A stretch of 64,000 nt of DNA from Variovorax sp. WS11. Its GTDB lineage: Bacteria > Pseudomonadota > Gammaproteobacteria > Burkholderiales > Burkholderiaceae_C. Positions 9,252-17,642 of the stretch are shown here, piece by piece. The notes under the pieces are model-generated. The model was not told the DNA's origin. It did no database searches and saw only the letters and a program-made list of their open reading frames with translations. The stretch's first letter is position 1. Every line of letters begins with the position of its first letter. The stretch spans positions 186,001 through 250,000 of the forward strand of contig NZ_JAAGOW010000001.1 of assembly GCF_010499245.1 (NCBI RefSeq), read 5' to 3'. Both the position numbers and the translations under genes were made by a program.

Positions 9252-9449
9252 ATGCCTGACGACACTAGCAAGACCGGCAGTGATCGGAAGTTCATCTCGC
9301 TCGAGCAGTACTACGAGCTGCGAGATTGGGCGGAGAGCCTGGGCTGCACGCCTGAGCAGCTGCGCGACGCCGTCAAGGCCGTGGGCAACTCGGCTGACAA
9401 GGTGCGCGAGTACCTCTCGGCGAGGCGCGCCAAACGTGCGGTGCGCTAA
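9252..9449 (+). CDS. DUF3606 family small protein
   Basis: A 65-residue protein starting MPDDTSKTGSDRKFISLEQY, with the family pattern of DR-x-I near residue 12 and AVKAVGNSADKVREYL near the C terminus. Function unknown; the family is common in proteobacterial chromosomes. GGGAG six bases upstream supports ATG 9252. It overlaps the next gene by 14 bases. Confidence 0.85.
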   Translation: MPDDTSKTGSDRKFISLEQYYELRDWAESLGCTPEQLRDAVKAVGNSADKVREYLSARRAKRAVR

Positions 9450-9636
9450 GTGCCGTGATTCGGGTTGGGTCTGCGAAGACCACCCGGACCGCCCCTCCGA
9501 CGTGGTCACCGAGGGCGGATGCGACTGCGGCGGCGCGGCCGCCCCCTGCACCTGCAATCCCGGTGCGATCTTCGAGGGCTGGGTGGAGGTGTTCGCAGTG
9601 AACGATCCCGAGCAGGTGGAACCGTCGGTGCACTGA
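9436..9636 (+). CDS. Small Cys-rich (zinc-type) protein
   Basis: A 66-residue protein from GTG 9436 with CAKCRDSGWVCEDHPDRP at the start, then CDCGG and CTCNP. This resembles a widespread small proteobacterial family with paired Cys motifs and a WVCExHPDRP core. Zinc binding is likely; function unknown. It overlaps the DUF3606 gene, so the two are probably co-translated. Confidence 0.75.
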   Translation: MRCAKCRDSGWVCEDHPDRPSDVVTEGGCDCGGAAAPCTCNPGAIFEGWVEVFAVNDPEQVEPSVH

Positions 9637-9664
9637 GGCGCGCGCCACCGCTGTCCGGCGGGCG

Positions 9665-10441
9665 CTAGAACAGAGAAGGCTCCTCGGCCGCCGGCGGCTC
9701 CTTCGGCCTGGCCCGCTCCGGTTTAGGTTTCGGGGCACGCGGCGGATCAGGCGGCGCGGGCCCGGCGTCGAAGATCTCGGCCGGCGCCAGCTTGAGCAGC
9801 TGCTGCGCCTGGTCGACGGTCCCCTCGAGCCACTGGTCGAAGTCGCCCGCCTCGATCGGGATCACCGAGCGCTTGTCCTGCAGCTCGAGCGGCAGCTTCA
9901 CCTTCGTCTTCGGGTCCACCTCGGGCTTGTGCATGCGGCCCATGAGCGGGTGCGCGTCCGCGTTGAGGGTGAGCATGGTGTAGCTCTCGAACTCGTCGCC
10001 CGTGGCCTTGTCGGTCCAGACGTTCCAGAGCCCGGCCAGGCCCCAGGGCGCGCTGTCAGCGCGGCGGAAGCGCCACCACTCGCACCTTGGGAACGGCTCC
10101 TCGTACGGCCCCCAGTACGGCTCGTCGAAGCTCGCGGCGGGGATGATGCACCGCTGGCCACGCTTCCACGGGTCTTTGTAGCTGGCCTTCTCCGCCAGCT
10201 CCTCGCTGCGGGCGTTGTTCGTCGGGTACTTGAGCTTCGGCTCCTTGGCGAACCAGGGGATGAGCCCCCACTGCCCCACCACCAGCTCGCGTTCGTAGCC
10301 CGTGGCGTCGCGCCGGCGGCGGATGAAGGGGCCAGGCGCCCTCGGGAAGATGTCTCGCGTCCACGGAGGCGTCTGGCGCGCGCCGACGTGCCAAAACCGC
10401 TCGATCTCCTTGATCTCCGGGCTCTCGTATCGATTGCACAT
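9665..10441 (-). CDS. SRAP (YedK/HMCES-type) abasic-site protein
   Basis: SOS-response-associated peptidase family: the Cys exposed by Met removal (MCNRYES) forms a thiazolidine crosslink with abasic sites in single-stranded DNA. Visible landmarks are Cys2, NNARSEEL, RCIIPAASFDEPY and HPLMGRMHKP, so the active site looks complete. The 258 residues include a Pro/Lys-rich tail of about 35 residues. The gene is divergent from a small gene across a LexA-like box, consistent with SOS control. Confidence 0.93.
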   Translation of the reverse strand: MCNRYESPEIKEIERFWHVGARQTPPWTRDIFPRAPGPFIRRRRDATGYERELVVGQWGLIPWFAKEPKLKYPTNNARSEELAEKASYKDPWKRGQRCIIPAASFDEPYWGPYEEPFPRCEWWRFRRADSAPWGLAGLWNVWTDKATGDEFESYTMLTLNADAHPLMGRMHKPEVDPKTKVKLPLELQDKRSVIPIEAGDFDQWLEGTVDQAQQLLKLAPAEIFDAGPAPPDPPRAPKPKPERARPKEPPAAEEPSLF

Positions 10442-10466
10442 CCGCGCGATTCTGCGTCAAACTATA

Positions 10467-10482
10467 CTGGATGCATACACAG
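10467..10482. promoter_or_regulatory. LexA-like SOS box
   Basis: CTGG-ATGCATAC-ACAG differs from the CTGT-N8-ACAG consensus at one base. It sits in a longer dyad with outer arms ATACTG and CAGTAT. It lies 25 bases before the SRAP start and 22 bases before the divergent small gene. Confidence 0.7.
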
Positions 10483-10504
10483 TATGAGAGTCCGAGTTTC
10501 TCTG

Positions 10505-10759
10505 ATGCGCAACGCCGGGCGGTGGCTCACCTGGAACCAGAAGCCGCGCGAGTTCACGGGCGCGCTGCTGAGCAGCCGAGCCGGGAAGACCGACGAGCAG
10601 GGGATCACCTACCTCTACCTGGGGGACGACGGACCGAAGCTGTACGACGCGAGGTTCGTGTCCGTGCTCGGCAACGAGTTGCGGCTCGTAGGCGTCGAAA
10701 AGTTCGAGTCAGCCTGGGTGGTCCAGGAGTGGAACTGCGAGATCCTCGCAGTGGAGTAG
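10505..10759 (+). CDS. Unrecognised 84-residue protein
   Basis: Begins MRNAGRWLTWNQKPREFTGA and is rich in beta-type residues (YLYLGDD, LVGVEKF, VVQEWNCEI). No family recognised. An in-frame ATG at 10484 would add seven residues but nearly touches the LexA-like box, so 10505 is preferred. The shared box suggests SOS induction. Confidence 0.6.
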   Translation: MRNAGRWLTWNQKPREFTGALLSSRAGKTDEQGITYLYLGDDGPKLYDARFVSVLGNELRLVGVEKFESAWVVQEWNCEILAVE

Positions 10760-10785
10760 CGGCCCTGCCCAAGGAAAACTGTGGC

Positions 10786-13061
10786 TCAGGGCACGTTCCC
10801 CATCGAGTAGGACAGCATCGGGCCCGCCACCATGAAGCGCCCGCAGCGCTGCGCCCCTTCCGCAGGAAGCGGATAGGCCTTGCCGCGGTAGGAGAACGGC
10901 AGGATGCGGAAGCTCTTCAGGAAGCCTTGCCCGTCGCACACCGCCAGGCTGCCGGTCCGCTGGTCGTAGGAGTCAGCCAGCTCGGCCCACATCGGATCTA
11001 GGTCTTTGTCGCGGAGGCTGAAGCGCTCGAACGCCGTCTTGCCACCGTCCAGCAGGCTGAACTGGTAGAAGCGCACTGCGCGACTGCCTCGGGCGCAGAA
11101 CATCAGCATGTGGCTCATCGCATGCGGCTTGTTGTCCCCCTCCTCGGGGCTCCAGGCGATGCCTTGCAGGTCGATGGGGTAGTCCTTCACGTTGCCCGCA
11201 TGCGTGATGTTGCTGCCCAGCCCGGTGATGCGGTTGATCTCCTTGATCTCGGAGGCGGCCGGTGTCCCCAGCACCTCGGTGATCGGGGTGGTCTGGCGCA
11301 CCGGCTTGCAGCCCGTGACCCACTTGCCCACCTCGCGCACGATCACGGTTCCGCTCTCCAGCACGGTCCACAGGGCTGGCACACGAGCGTCCGCCCGCCA
11401 GCCCGTGAAGGTCGGCGTGGGGTTGCGGCGCTCGTTGTACTTGTTCCAGTAGCCGTAGCCGATGGTGCTGACGATGGCGCGGACGCGCCCGCCTCCGGCC
11501 TCGGTCTTGATGACCTTGGGCAGGTAGGGAGAGCCCGCCGCCAGCAGGTACGGCCACTGGTTGTCGGCCATGCCGACCATCGGCAGCTGGGTCTTGGCGT
11601 TGTTGTCGGCACTGCCGAAGTACATGTCGTTGAAGTAGCCGATCAGGGGCTTCAGGTCGATGAAGCACTCCCGCTGCTCGGGATAGCTGCCCACCGCCAG
11701 GAGGCCATCCTTGGCATAGGTCTCGTACCAGACGCCGCCCGGCTGGAACTTGGCAAGGTTGTCCTTCAGCGGGTAGCTGTTCTCCGCGACGTTGCCGGGG
11801 TCGTTGCCCTGCGCCACGATCTGATTGAAGCCCGTCACGCCCGTCATCACCCGGCAGCAGGTCGGCGCCTTCATGTCGTCGGGCAGCGGCACGTAGCCCA
11901 CGATCTTCATGAAGCCGATGTTGCCCTGGTTGAACAGGCCCGGCTTGACCCCGCACAGCCATTCGTTCCACCACTCGTGCCAGGGCAGCGGGCCGTCGAT
12001 GGGCTGGCCAGGGCGCACGCAGCCGAGCGCGATCACCACGACCTCGCCCCGGAAGGTCTTCCAGTTCATGAGGGTGGCGTAGACGAACTCGTTGCAGTCG
12101 CTCACGTCCATCGAGGTGACGGAGTAGCCCACCGGGAGCTGCACGTAGGCCAAGCTGCCTGGCGCGGTGGCGGTGCCGATGTTGAAGATCACCGCGCCAC
12201 GGTCCTCGGTGCCCTGGGTGGCAAGGATCGAGTTGCGCGTCACCCCTGTGTCGCCCGGGCCGGCATGGCGGATCTGGTAGACCACCTTGTCGGTGTTCCT
12301 GAGGATGCCCTTGGCGATGTAGTCGCGCAGTTGCTGCGGCACGGGGTCGCGGCCGTCCTGCCAGAAGACATCGGGGTTGAGCGAGATGCAGCCACGGTCC
12401 TTCGCCATCGTGGTCAAGCGCACGATCGAGGTCAGCAGGGTGGCGCCCAGCACGAGACCTGCGCCCGAGTTGTTCACGTAGTCGCCCATCGCCTTGTTCT
12501 CGGGGCCGCCGAACTGGTACAGCGAGCGCCCTCCCCCATAGCCATCGGTGATGGTCCCAACGATGGGGGCCAGGGGCAGCTCGGGAGAATCGTTTACCGA
12601 CGAGGCCTCGCCGTAGCGCATCTTCATGGCGCGCGGTCCGGTCCAGTCCTTGGCAACCTCGTCGTAGGCGCTGCGGACGATCACGCCGCTGGCATCCACG
12701 ATGTCACCCTCGATCGCGCTCGGCGCCGGGGCCGGTGGGGGCGCTGGAGGTGCAGGCGGCGGCTCAGGATCTGGCGGAGGGCCGGAGGCGGTTCCGGGCG
12801 CCGGAGGTGGAGCGGGTGGCGGCTCCGGTGCGAGGCGCCGGAGGGGGTGGCTCGGGGGCCGGGGCGGGCGGTTGCGGCGCAGGAGCTGGGGGCTCAGGTG
12901 CGGGTGCTGGTGGCTCTGGTGCCGGGGGCCGGTGCGGGAGGCTCGGGCGCCGGCGGTGCCGGAGGCATCACGATGCCGAGCGCGTCGAGCAGGAAGGTGA
13001 CCGGCTCGCCGTACTGGCCGTTCTCGTCGGCCTGGCTGATGGAGATCTTGACGAGGCGCAT
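10786..13061 (-). pseudogene. Large virion protein, frame broken in a Pro-rich linker
   Basis: The natural start at 13061 gives MRLVKISISQADENGQYGEP and about 35 more residues, then a Pro/Ala linker; this frame stops at 12894. The linker continues as PEPPAPAP repeats in a second frame and then joins the long third frame (SAIEGDIVDASGVIVRSAY onward) running to 10786. Two single-base insertions, one near the G-run at 12923-12927 and one near 12830-12836, explain this: removing one base at each restores a continuous PEPPAPAP tract and a protein of about 757 residues. The body is unassigned; its place at the end of the late region suggests a tail or adhesion protein. Decay, translational frameshifting and sequencing error are all possible. 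Confidence 0.7.
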
Positions 13062-13094
13062 GAGAGGTCTTCCTTGCGGTGATAGACCTCCGCA

Positions 13095-13136
13095 ATTCTT
13101 CGCGCGCGCCCTCGCGCGGTCGAACTCTACTGGGGT
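13095..13136 (-). promoter_or_regulatory. Late promoter-like box, copy A
   Basis: Read leftward: a CCCCAGTAGAG box ending in TTCGAC (-35-like), 18 bases, then AAGAAT (-10-like, 13100-13095). The large virion gene starts 33 bases further on. One of seven related elements. Confidence 0.5.
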
Positions 13137-13169
13137 GCCCCAGGCTTCCTCCTTCAGAATGGTGTCTTG

Positions 13170-13463
13170 ATGCGCCTCACCCTCCTGTGCCTCGCGCTCC
13201 TCCTGCCGGCCGCCGTCGAAGCGCGCATCCCGCGCGACCGAGCTGAGGTTCGGGCCTTCCGAGCAGAGAACCCCTGCCCCTCCACCGGCCTACGGCGCGG
13301 CCGTTGCGATGGGTGGCAGGTTGACCACGTGGAACCGCTGTGCGCCGGCGGCGCGGACAAGCGCGCAAACCTGCAGTGGATCTCGACCGAAGATCATCGC
13401 TTCAAGACCTACGTCGACGTGCGGGAGTGCCGGAAGCAGCGCCGGGCGAACACTCAGCCCTGA
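13170..13463 (+). CDS. Secreted HNH nuclease-like protein
   Basis: A 97-residue protein with an apparent signal peptide (MRLTLLCLALLLPAAVEA) followed by a compact HNH-type core: VDHVEPLCAGGADKRANLQ, with Cys residues at both ends. Export of a small HNH protein is seen in several phages and bacteria; its role is unknown. ATG 13170 gives the signal peptide; TTG 13167 is the alternative. It is inserted against the leftward late genes and followed by its own terminator. Confidence 0.82.
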   Translation: MRLTLLCLALLLPAAVEARIPRDRAEVRAFRAENPCPSTGLRRGRCDGWQVDHVEPLCAGGADKRANLQWISTEDHRFKTYVDVRECRKQRRANTQP

Positions 13464-13486
13464 CTTACCGCTCAGGGCTTTTTTTT
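13456..13486 (+). terminator. Rho-independent terminator after the HNH gene
   Basis: AGCCCTGA (13456-13463) pairs with TCAGGGCT (13472-13479), followed by eight T. It overlaps the HNH stop codon. Confidence 0.9.
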
Positions 13487-14293
13487 GGGCGGCGCGGGCA
13501 CCTCGATTCGGGTCCGCTTGCGAATCTCGACGGTCCGACCGTCTGCCAGTTTCACGCGCACCTTGCTCGGCGGCGGCGCAGGGGGAGGAGTAGCTTCCAC
13601 GGCCTGCGCAACGCGTTTTGCAGATGGCGCGCTGCCAACGTCCCGAAGCTGATCGATTTGCATCTTGATCTCGTCCGAGCGCTGGTCGAGCGCCTGCAGT
13701 TGCTCCCGAATGCGCCCTACCCTGCCCGCATGCTTCTCCACTGCAAACGAATCCTCGCCCTTGTGAGCGGCGTCCAAGTCTTCCAGCGCGTCCGCGAGCG
13801 GGTTGTGCAAGGCCGTGATTTGCGACTGCAAGCCGAGTAGTTGCCCTTCAAGCATGGCAATGTTCGACTGCCGTTGGCTTTCGAGCATAGAGCGCATCAC
13901 TGCTTCCTGCTTCGCGAGTGCAGCCGAAATCCTCTCTTCGGTTGGATCCGCCGCGGCTGCAGCATGGGGAAACGTAGCAGCCCATTTCTCAGGAGCTCGC
14001 GTGCGTGGCTTTTTCTCCGCCCTGACGACCTGCGCCCTGACATATTCCGTGAGCTCTTCGAAAGTCATGTCCACAGATGACCCATCTCGCTTCAGCGATC
14101 TTATTGGCCCGGCTAGCTTGAGTTCCACCTGCGTAGGCATTTCAGCCAGAGAGCGCTCAAGCCTCTCGACGATTTCGCTGTTCATCGATCGCTTGTTCTT
14201 CGCCGCAGCCTCGGCAATACGGTCGCGCATGTCCCCGGGCAGCCGCACCATGAATTTCGCGGCTGCGTCACTGGGGTACTTTTCTTGTTCCAT
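13472..14293 (-). CDS. Arc-type ribbon-helix-helix protein with coiled coil
   Basis: The N terminus carries an Arc-like ribbon-helix-helix ([18 protein letters not shown], then [14 protein letters not shown], residues ~13-50). A long helical, Gln/Glu-rich middle follows, then a basic Pro/Lys tail. At 273 residues it is far longer than Arc. Probably a DNA-binding regulator of this insertion. It faces a second RHH gene across a region of inverted repeats. Confidence 0.82.
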   Translation of the reverse strand: MEQEKYPSDAAAKFMVRLPGDMRDRIAEAAAKNKRSMNSEIVERLERSLAEMPTQVELKLAGPIRSLKRDGSSVDMTFEELTEYVRAQVVRAEKKPRTRAPEKWAATFPHAAAAADPTEERISAALAKQEAVMRSMLESQRQSNIAMLEGQLLGLQSQITALHNPLADALEDLDAAHKGEDSFAVEKHAGRVGRIREQLQALDQRSDEIKMQIDQLRDVGSAPSAKRVAQAVEATPPPAPPPSKVRVKLADGRTVEIRKRTRIEVPAPPKKKP

Positions 14294-14307
14294 TTGCGCA
14301 ATCGTAC

Positions 14308-14362
14308 TGTCAAGTCGACACCTTTCTGATGTGGCGACTTGACACTAGTAGCGACTCGACAT
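14308..14362. promoter_or_regulatory. Operator-like repeats between divergent RHH genes
   Basis: TGTCAAGTCG (14308-14317) and CGACTTGACA (14335-14344) are perfect inverted copies, and GCGACTCGACAT (14351-14362) is a third related half-site. They lie between two divergent ribbon-helix-helix genes, as expected for RHH operators. Confidence 0.65.
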
Positions 14363-14401
14363 ACATTTTTGCTGTCGTATGGACAAACATAAGGAATCAA
14401 G

Positions 14402-14596
14402 ATGGCACGACTGAAGGTCGACACTTGGCGCGGCGCGATCAGGATGCCGCTGCCTCTTGCTCAATGGTTGCAGGCCCGAGCAGATGCCAACTACCGCTCT
14501 TTGAACGCGGAGTTGGTCGAGATGGTGCGGAGGGCCAAGGAAGACGAGTCGACGTCGGCTCCGATGCCGTTGGAGCCGACGAAAGGATCACCGTGA
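14402..14596 (+). CDS. Small Arc-type ribbon-helix-helix protein
   Basis: 64 residues: RGAIRMPLPLAQWLQARAD, then RSLNAELVEMVRRAKED, the strand-helix-helix pattern of Arc/Mnt repressors. Predicted DNA-binding dimer, probably binding the upstream repeats. Starts at ATG 14402, 39 bases past the last half-site. Confidence 0.8.
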   Translation: MARLKVDTWRGAIRMPLPLAQWLQARADANYRSLNAELVEMVRRAKEDESTSAPMPLEPTKGSP

Positions 14597-14657
14597 GAAA
14601 TTGGCAGGCTGACCTTGCGCGATGCCAAGCCGCTTCCATAAGCTGTGCGCAAAGAAA

Positions 14658-14687
14658 GAAGCCCGACTGCGTCAACAGCCGGGCTTC
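14658..14687 (-). terminator. Hairpin with a leftward T-rich tail
   Basis: GAAGCCCG (14658-14665) pairs with CGGGCTTC (14680-14687). Leftward it is followed by TTTCTTT, so it is a possible terminator for that direction; rightward there is no T-run. Confidence 0.5.
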
Positions 14688-14724
14688 GAATGACAGCCGA
14701 ACGTACTACAGAACGGATATCTAA

Positions 14725-14997
14725 ATGAACAATAGCACACAGCGTGCCACGCACGCAAACGTCTTCGCCCTGCCCACAGCGGCTGCCTCGCTCGTCGTGC
14801 AGCATCCGCGCCACGGCCGCTATCCCAGCAGCATTGCGAGCATCGCTCGAGCGAGAACGGCGCGCGCCGCGCGCTTGGACAGTCAGAAGGTCCTCGCTCG
14901 AGAGCGCGATCACCTGATCGGCGCCCTGCTCTACAGCCAAGCCCGTCTGCGGGAAATCAACGCCGAACTGCACATAGGAAAGACGGGGGCACGCTAA
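14725..14997 (+). CDS. Unrecognised 90-residue protein
   Basis: Starts MNNSTQRATHANVFALPTAA, then a basic helical segment (RARTARAARLDSQKVLARER) and a heptad-like C-terminal helix (LIGALLYSQARLREINAEL). No family recognised. It could be a small nucleic-acid-binding protein. Confidence 0.6.
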   Translation: MNNSTQRATHANVFALPTAAASLVVQHPRHGRYPSSIASIARARTARAARLDSQKVLARERDHLIGALLYSQARLREINAELHIGKTGAR

Positions 14998-15038
14998 GAG
15001 GGTAGGGCGTCGCCAGCGCCAGGTGATACGACACCAAA

Positions 15039-15557
15039 TCAGTGGGTGAGAAGGCTGGGTTGAGCCAGGGCTTCCAGAGTCGCGCGCGCTTCGGCGAATT
15101 CCGGTTTCTCTCGGCGGCGCTCGTTCATCAGCTGCGAGCCGACCTGGCCCTTTACCTTCGAGGGCATTTCTCGGCGCTCCAGTTCGAGCAGTTGCTCGGT
15201 GATGGACTTTTCGGCCCTGGCCAGCCGCTCCGCTACCTCCTCGAAGGCGTTCAGGAAACGGATGCGGACCTCGCGGGCGTCGTCGCCCGAGAAGCCCATG
15301 GCCAGCTCAGACAAGCCTTTGGCTGTCATCCTGAACATCGCCAGCCGCCGGCCGGTCGAGTCGAAGTAGACGCTGGGCTGAAAATTCAGCCGAGCATGCT
15401 CAGCAATGAGCTCGCGGCCGCTCCTTAGCATGCGGTCGATGGTTTGCAGCACGTTCTTGTGCCGCTTGCCGAACGCAAGCGCGACGGCGCGGGTGTCGGT
15501 GACAAGCTCCGCGCCGTCGCGGGCGATGAAGACGGTCAGGTCATCGATGTAGCTCAT
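15039..15557 (-). CDS. Rha family phage regulatory protein
   Basis: The N-terminal half carries the Rha pattern (AVALAFGKRHKNVLQTIDRM, then FRMTAKGLSELAMGF). Rha proteins are phage-encoded regulators; in lambdoid phages Rha interferes with growth in hosts lacking IHF. The C-terminal third is a charged helix. It follows a small HTH gene by three bases, so both are probably one transcript from box B. Confidence 0.85.
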   Translation of the reverse strand: MSYIDDLTVFIARDGAELVTDTRAVALAFGKRHKNVLQTIDRMLRSGRELIAEHARLNFQPSVYFDSTGRRLAMFRMTAKGLSELAMGFSGDDAREVRIRFLNAFEEVAERLARAEKSITEQLLELERREMPSKVKGQVGSQLMNERRREKPEFAEARATLEALAQPSLLTH

Positions 15558-15560
15558 CGC

Positions 15561-15767
15561 TCAGCCCTCCACGCCCATCAAGCGCTTGATATCGGCGACC
15601 GGCCATGCCAGTCGGCCATTCACGCGCAGCGGCTTGAGCGGACCTTCACCTTTGCATGCCCAGAGGTGCAAGGTCTTAATCGATCGGCTGAGATGATGGG
15701 CAGCTTCTGCAGACGGTATTGCGGAGCGGGTTTCACGCTCCAGAGGAATGACAGCCCTGGCTACCAT
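15561..15767 (-). CDS. Excisionase-like helix-turn-helix protein
   Basis: 68 residues from ATG 15767 (MVARAVIPLERETRSAIPSA). An AlpA/Xis-type winged HTH is visible (IPSAEAAHHLSRSIKTLHLW) with a KPLRVNGRLAWPVADIKRLM wing. AAGGG lies about ten bases upstream. ATG 15794 would leave almost no leader after box B. It is more likely a MerR-like phage regulator than the integrase partner, since no integrase is nearby. Confidence 0.7.
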   Translation of the reverse strand: MVARAVIPLERETRSAIPSAEAAHHLSRSIKTLHLWACKGEGPLKPLRVNGRLAWPVADIKRLMGVEG

Positions 15768-15802
15768 GATGCGCACCCTTGAGTGGTTGAACATGGTTTC
15801 TC

Positions 15803-15843
15803 ATTCTTCGCATGGGTCGCATTTCTCCAATCCATACGGGGGG
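15803..15843 (-). promoter_or_regulatory. Late promoter-like box, copy B
   Basis: Read leftward: CCCCCCGTATGGATTGGAG, 16 bases, then AAGAAT (15808-15803). The HTH-Rha pair starts 35 bases after the -10-like element. Confidence 0.5.
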
Positions 15844-15916
15844 TATCGGCTGGCAACAGCGACAGCGCTTGCGAAGTATTTGGCTCCTGAAGCAGGCCCC
15901 TGCTACATTCCGGGCT

Positions 15917-16069
15917 GTGACGACCTACCTCTTCATCAAGCTTTTGGCCTTCGGCGTAGGTGCGTTCTGCTGGGGATGGTGGTGCTCGGTTAACGGTCGC
16001 GATTTGTCAGGCCGACGGGTAGGCCAGCGGCCGCCAAACGAGCCACCTCCGACTCAGCGGGGCGACTGA
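15917..16069 (+). CDS. Possible small membrane protein
   Basis: GTG-started frame of 50 residues: MTTYLFIKLLAFGVGAFCWG then WWCSVNGRDLSG, one clear hydrophobic segment followed by a hydrophilic tail. Its last ~80 bases overlap the end of the convergent 550-residue gene. Supported only by its membrane-protein-like sequence. Confidence 0.4.
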   Translation: MTTYLFIKLLAFGVGAFCWGWWCSVNGRDLSGRRVGQRPPNEPPPTQRGD

Positions 16070-17642
16070 GGCCCAGCCTCGGGCCGTCGACCGTCGGCGC
16101 CTTTGTGATCCCGCGCTGCATGGTTTGCGAAAGCGCCGCGGCCCGCGCAAGCGGGCGCGCAACCAGGTGCAGGGCTGCCGCCGGGCCGAATGCGGCGGAC
16201 CCCAATGCCGCACCTCCAAAATCTAGCGGGCTGATGCCGGGCTGAGAGCCGATCTGCTCGACTGCCTGCGTTGCTTTCGGGAACGCGGCTGAAAACTCTG
16301 CGGCCTTCTTCAAGTCACCGGTCAGGCGGCCCTTCTTCAAGGCGGCGACCAACTTGCGCCCATCGATGGTGCCGGTGCTGGGATTCGTCGCCCGCTCGAC
16401 GTCATACACCCGCGCGAGCGTCTGCCGCGCGTTGCGATAGCCGGCGAGCAATTCAGGCTTGCCCTGGGCGGTGAGGTTGCGGTCGATCAAATCTTCGAGC
16501 GCGCCGGACACCTTGTTTTGCACTCGTCCAAGTGCCTGCTTCTCCGGGTCGCTGAAGGCGGACTTGTTGGCGTTCGCGCTCGCACGCAAGCGCTTGATCG
16601 CCTCGATTGCGCTCTGCGCATCGAAAGCGGTCTTGCCTGCGAAACTGTCGACCAGAGCCTCGACATCCTTGTGGATCACTTCGGGGAAATCGGCCTTCAA
16701 CTGCTTCGAGCTCGCTCCGACTTTTTCGAGTGCGCCACGGAACGCGTCGTCGGCAGTGAAGGTGCCGGCGCGGCCGAGAGCGTCGTATGCTTGATTCGCG
16801 CGAGCACGGACAGCTGCCAGGCCTTCCGGTGTCAGATCTTCTGCGCCGATCGCTTCTCGCGCGATCTTGTTGAGGAAGCCCTGATTCCTCGAACTCGCCT
16901 GTTGCGCGACGCTTGCTTTCCCCGCGTAACCCTCGACCGCTCGATTCACCAGGGTCGGCTTGACCATCGATGGCGGCACGATCAGTCCACTTTCCGCTCC
17001 TGCAGCGGCGGCGTCGCGGAGGCCCGTCGGCACCTCTGGCCCTCGCATTGCTTGCTGCGCCCGAAAGCCAGCTACGCCAAGGCCGCGCACAACAGCCGGC
17101 AGTGCAGCACCAATCGCGGCACCCGTCGCGGCATCATTCGGATCCACGAGCGCAGTGGTCGCCGCGCCGCCGATGGCGCCACCGGCAACGCGGGTGGCCA
17201 AGCCAGCGCCATCTGCGCTCAACCCGCCTGTTTCGATCGCCCGCCCCAGGGCTGCAACTCGTGGTGCAGCGCTGGCGACGCCAGCAGCCCGCACTCCCGC
17301 GCCGAGGGCAGCACCCGCAGGGGCAGCGATGGCGACCTGGCCAGCGATGCGCCCCACATCGGCGGCCGTGCTGTCGCTGTACGTCTTGTCGAAGTCGGAC
17401 TTGCCGGTCTCATTGAGGGCGGCGACTCGATCGCCCTCTTTCGAGCTGAATGCGTTGGCCAGCACCTGCGCCGGCTTGTCGATCACGTCTCGAACTCCGC
17501 GCACGAAGCCAGCGCCCAGGCCTTCGATCGTGCCCACTGCGGGCGCCGGCGCAGCGTATTTCGTCCAGGGCCCCGCCTCAGCCGGCGGCACAGCGGCGGC
17601 GGCCGGCGGCGCTGCCTGGTACTTCTCCCACGGGCCGGCCAT
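15990..17642 (-). CDS. Putative ejected or virion-internal protein
   Basis: 550 residues. The N terminus repeats a short motif (GPWEKYQ, GPWTKYA) seen at the start of many podovirus virion or ejection proteins. A Gly/Ala-rich hydrophobic region (residues ~95-200) resembles a membrane-inserting segment, then an all-helical half follows (VIHKDVEALVDSFAGKTAFD). Its ATG overlaps the stop of the upstream gene (TAATG). A role in DNA ejection is inferred from composition and position. Confidence 0.65.
   Translation of the reverse strand: MAGPWEKYQAAPPAAAAVPPAEAGPWTKYAAPAPAVGTIEGLGAGFVRGVRDVIDKPAQVLANAFSSKEGDRVAALNETGKSDFDKTYSDSTAADVGRIAGQVAIAAPAGAALGAGVRAAGVASAAPRVAALGRAIETGGLSADGAGLATRVAGGAIGGAATTALVDPNDAATGAAIGAALPAVVRGLGVAGFRAQQAMRGPEVPTGLRDAAAAGAESGLIVPPSMVKPTLVNRAVEGYAGKASVAQQASSRNQGFLNKIAREAIGAEDLTPEGLAAVRARANQAYDALGRAGTFTADDAFRGALEKVGASSKQLKADFPEVIHKDVEALVDSFAGKTAFDAQSAIEAIKRLRASANANKSAFSDPEKQALGRVQNKVSGALEDLIDRNLTAQGKPELLAGYRNARQTLARVYDVERATNPSTGTIDGRKLVAALKKGRLTGDLKKAAEFSAAFPKATQAVEQIGSQPGISPLDFGGAALGSAAFGPAAALHLVARPLARAAALSQTMQRGITKAPTVDGPRLGLSRPAESEVARLAAAGLPVGLTNRDR

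Noticed and set aside
9252-9636. DUF3606 and Cys-rich genes as a toxin-antitoxin pair
   Set aside because: They overlap and are small, but neither has toxin or antitoxin features and both families occur singly in chromosomes.
10786-13061. Diversity-generating retroelement target at the end of the tail genes
   Set aside because: No reverse transcriptase, template repeat or variable repeat is visible in the window.
12701-13082. Gly-rich + strand frames over the Pro linker
   Set aside because: Antisense of the Pro/Ala-coding tract of the leftward virion gene.
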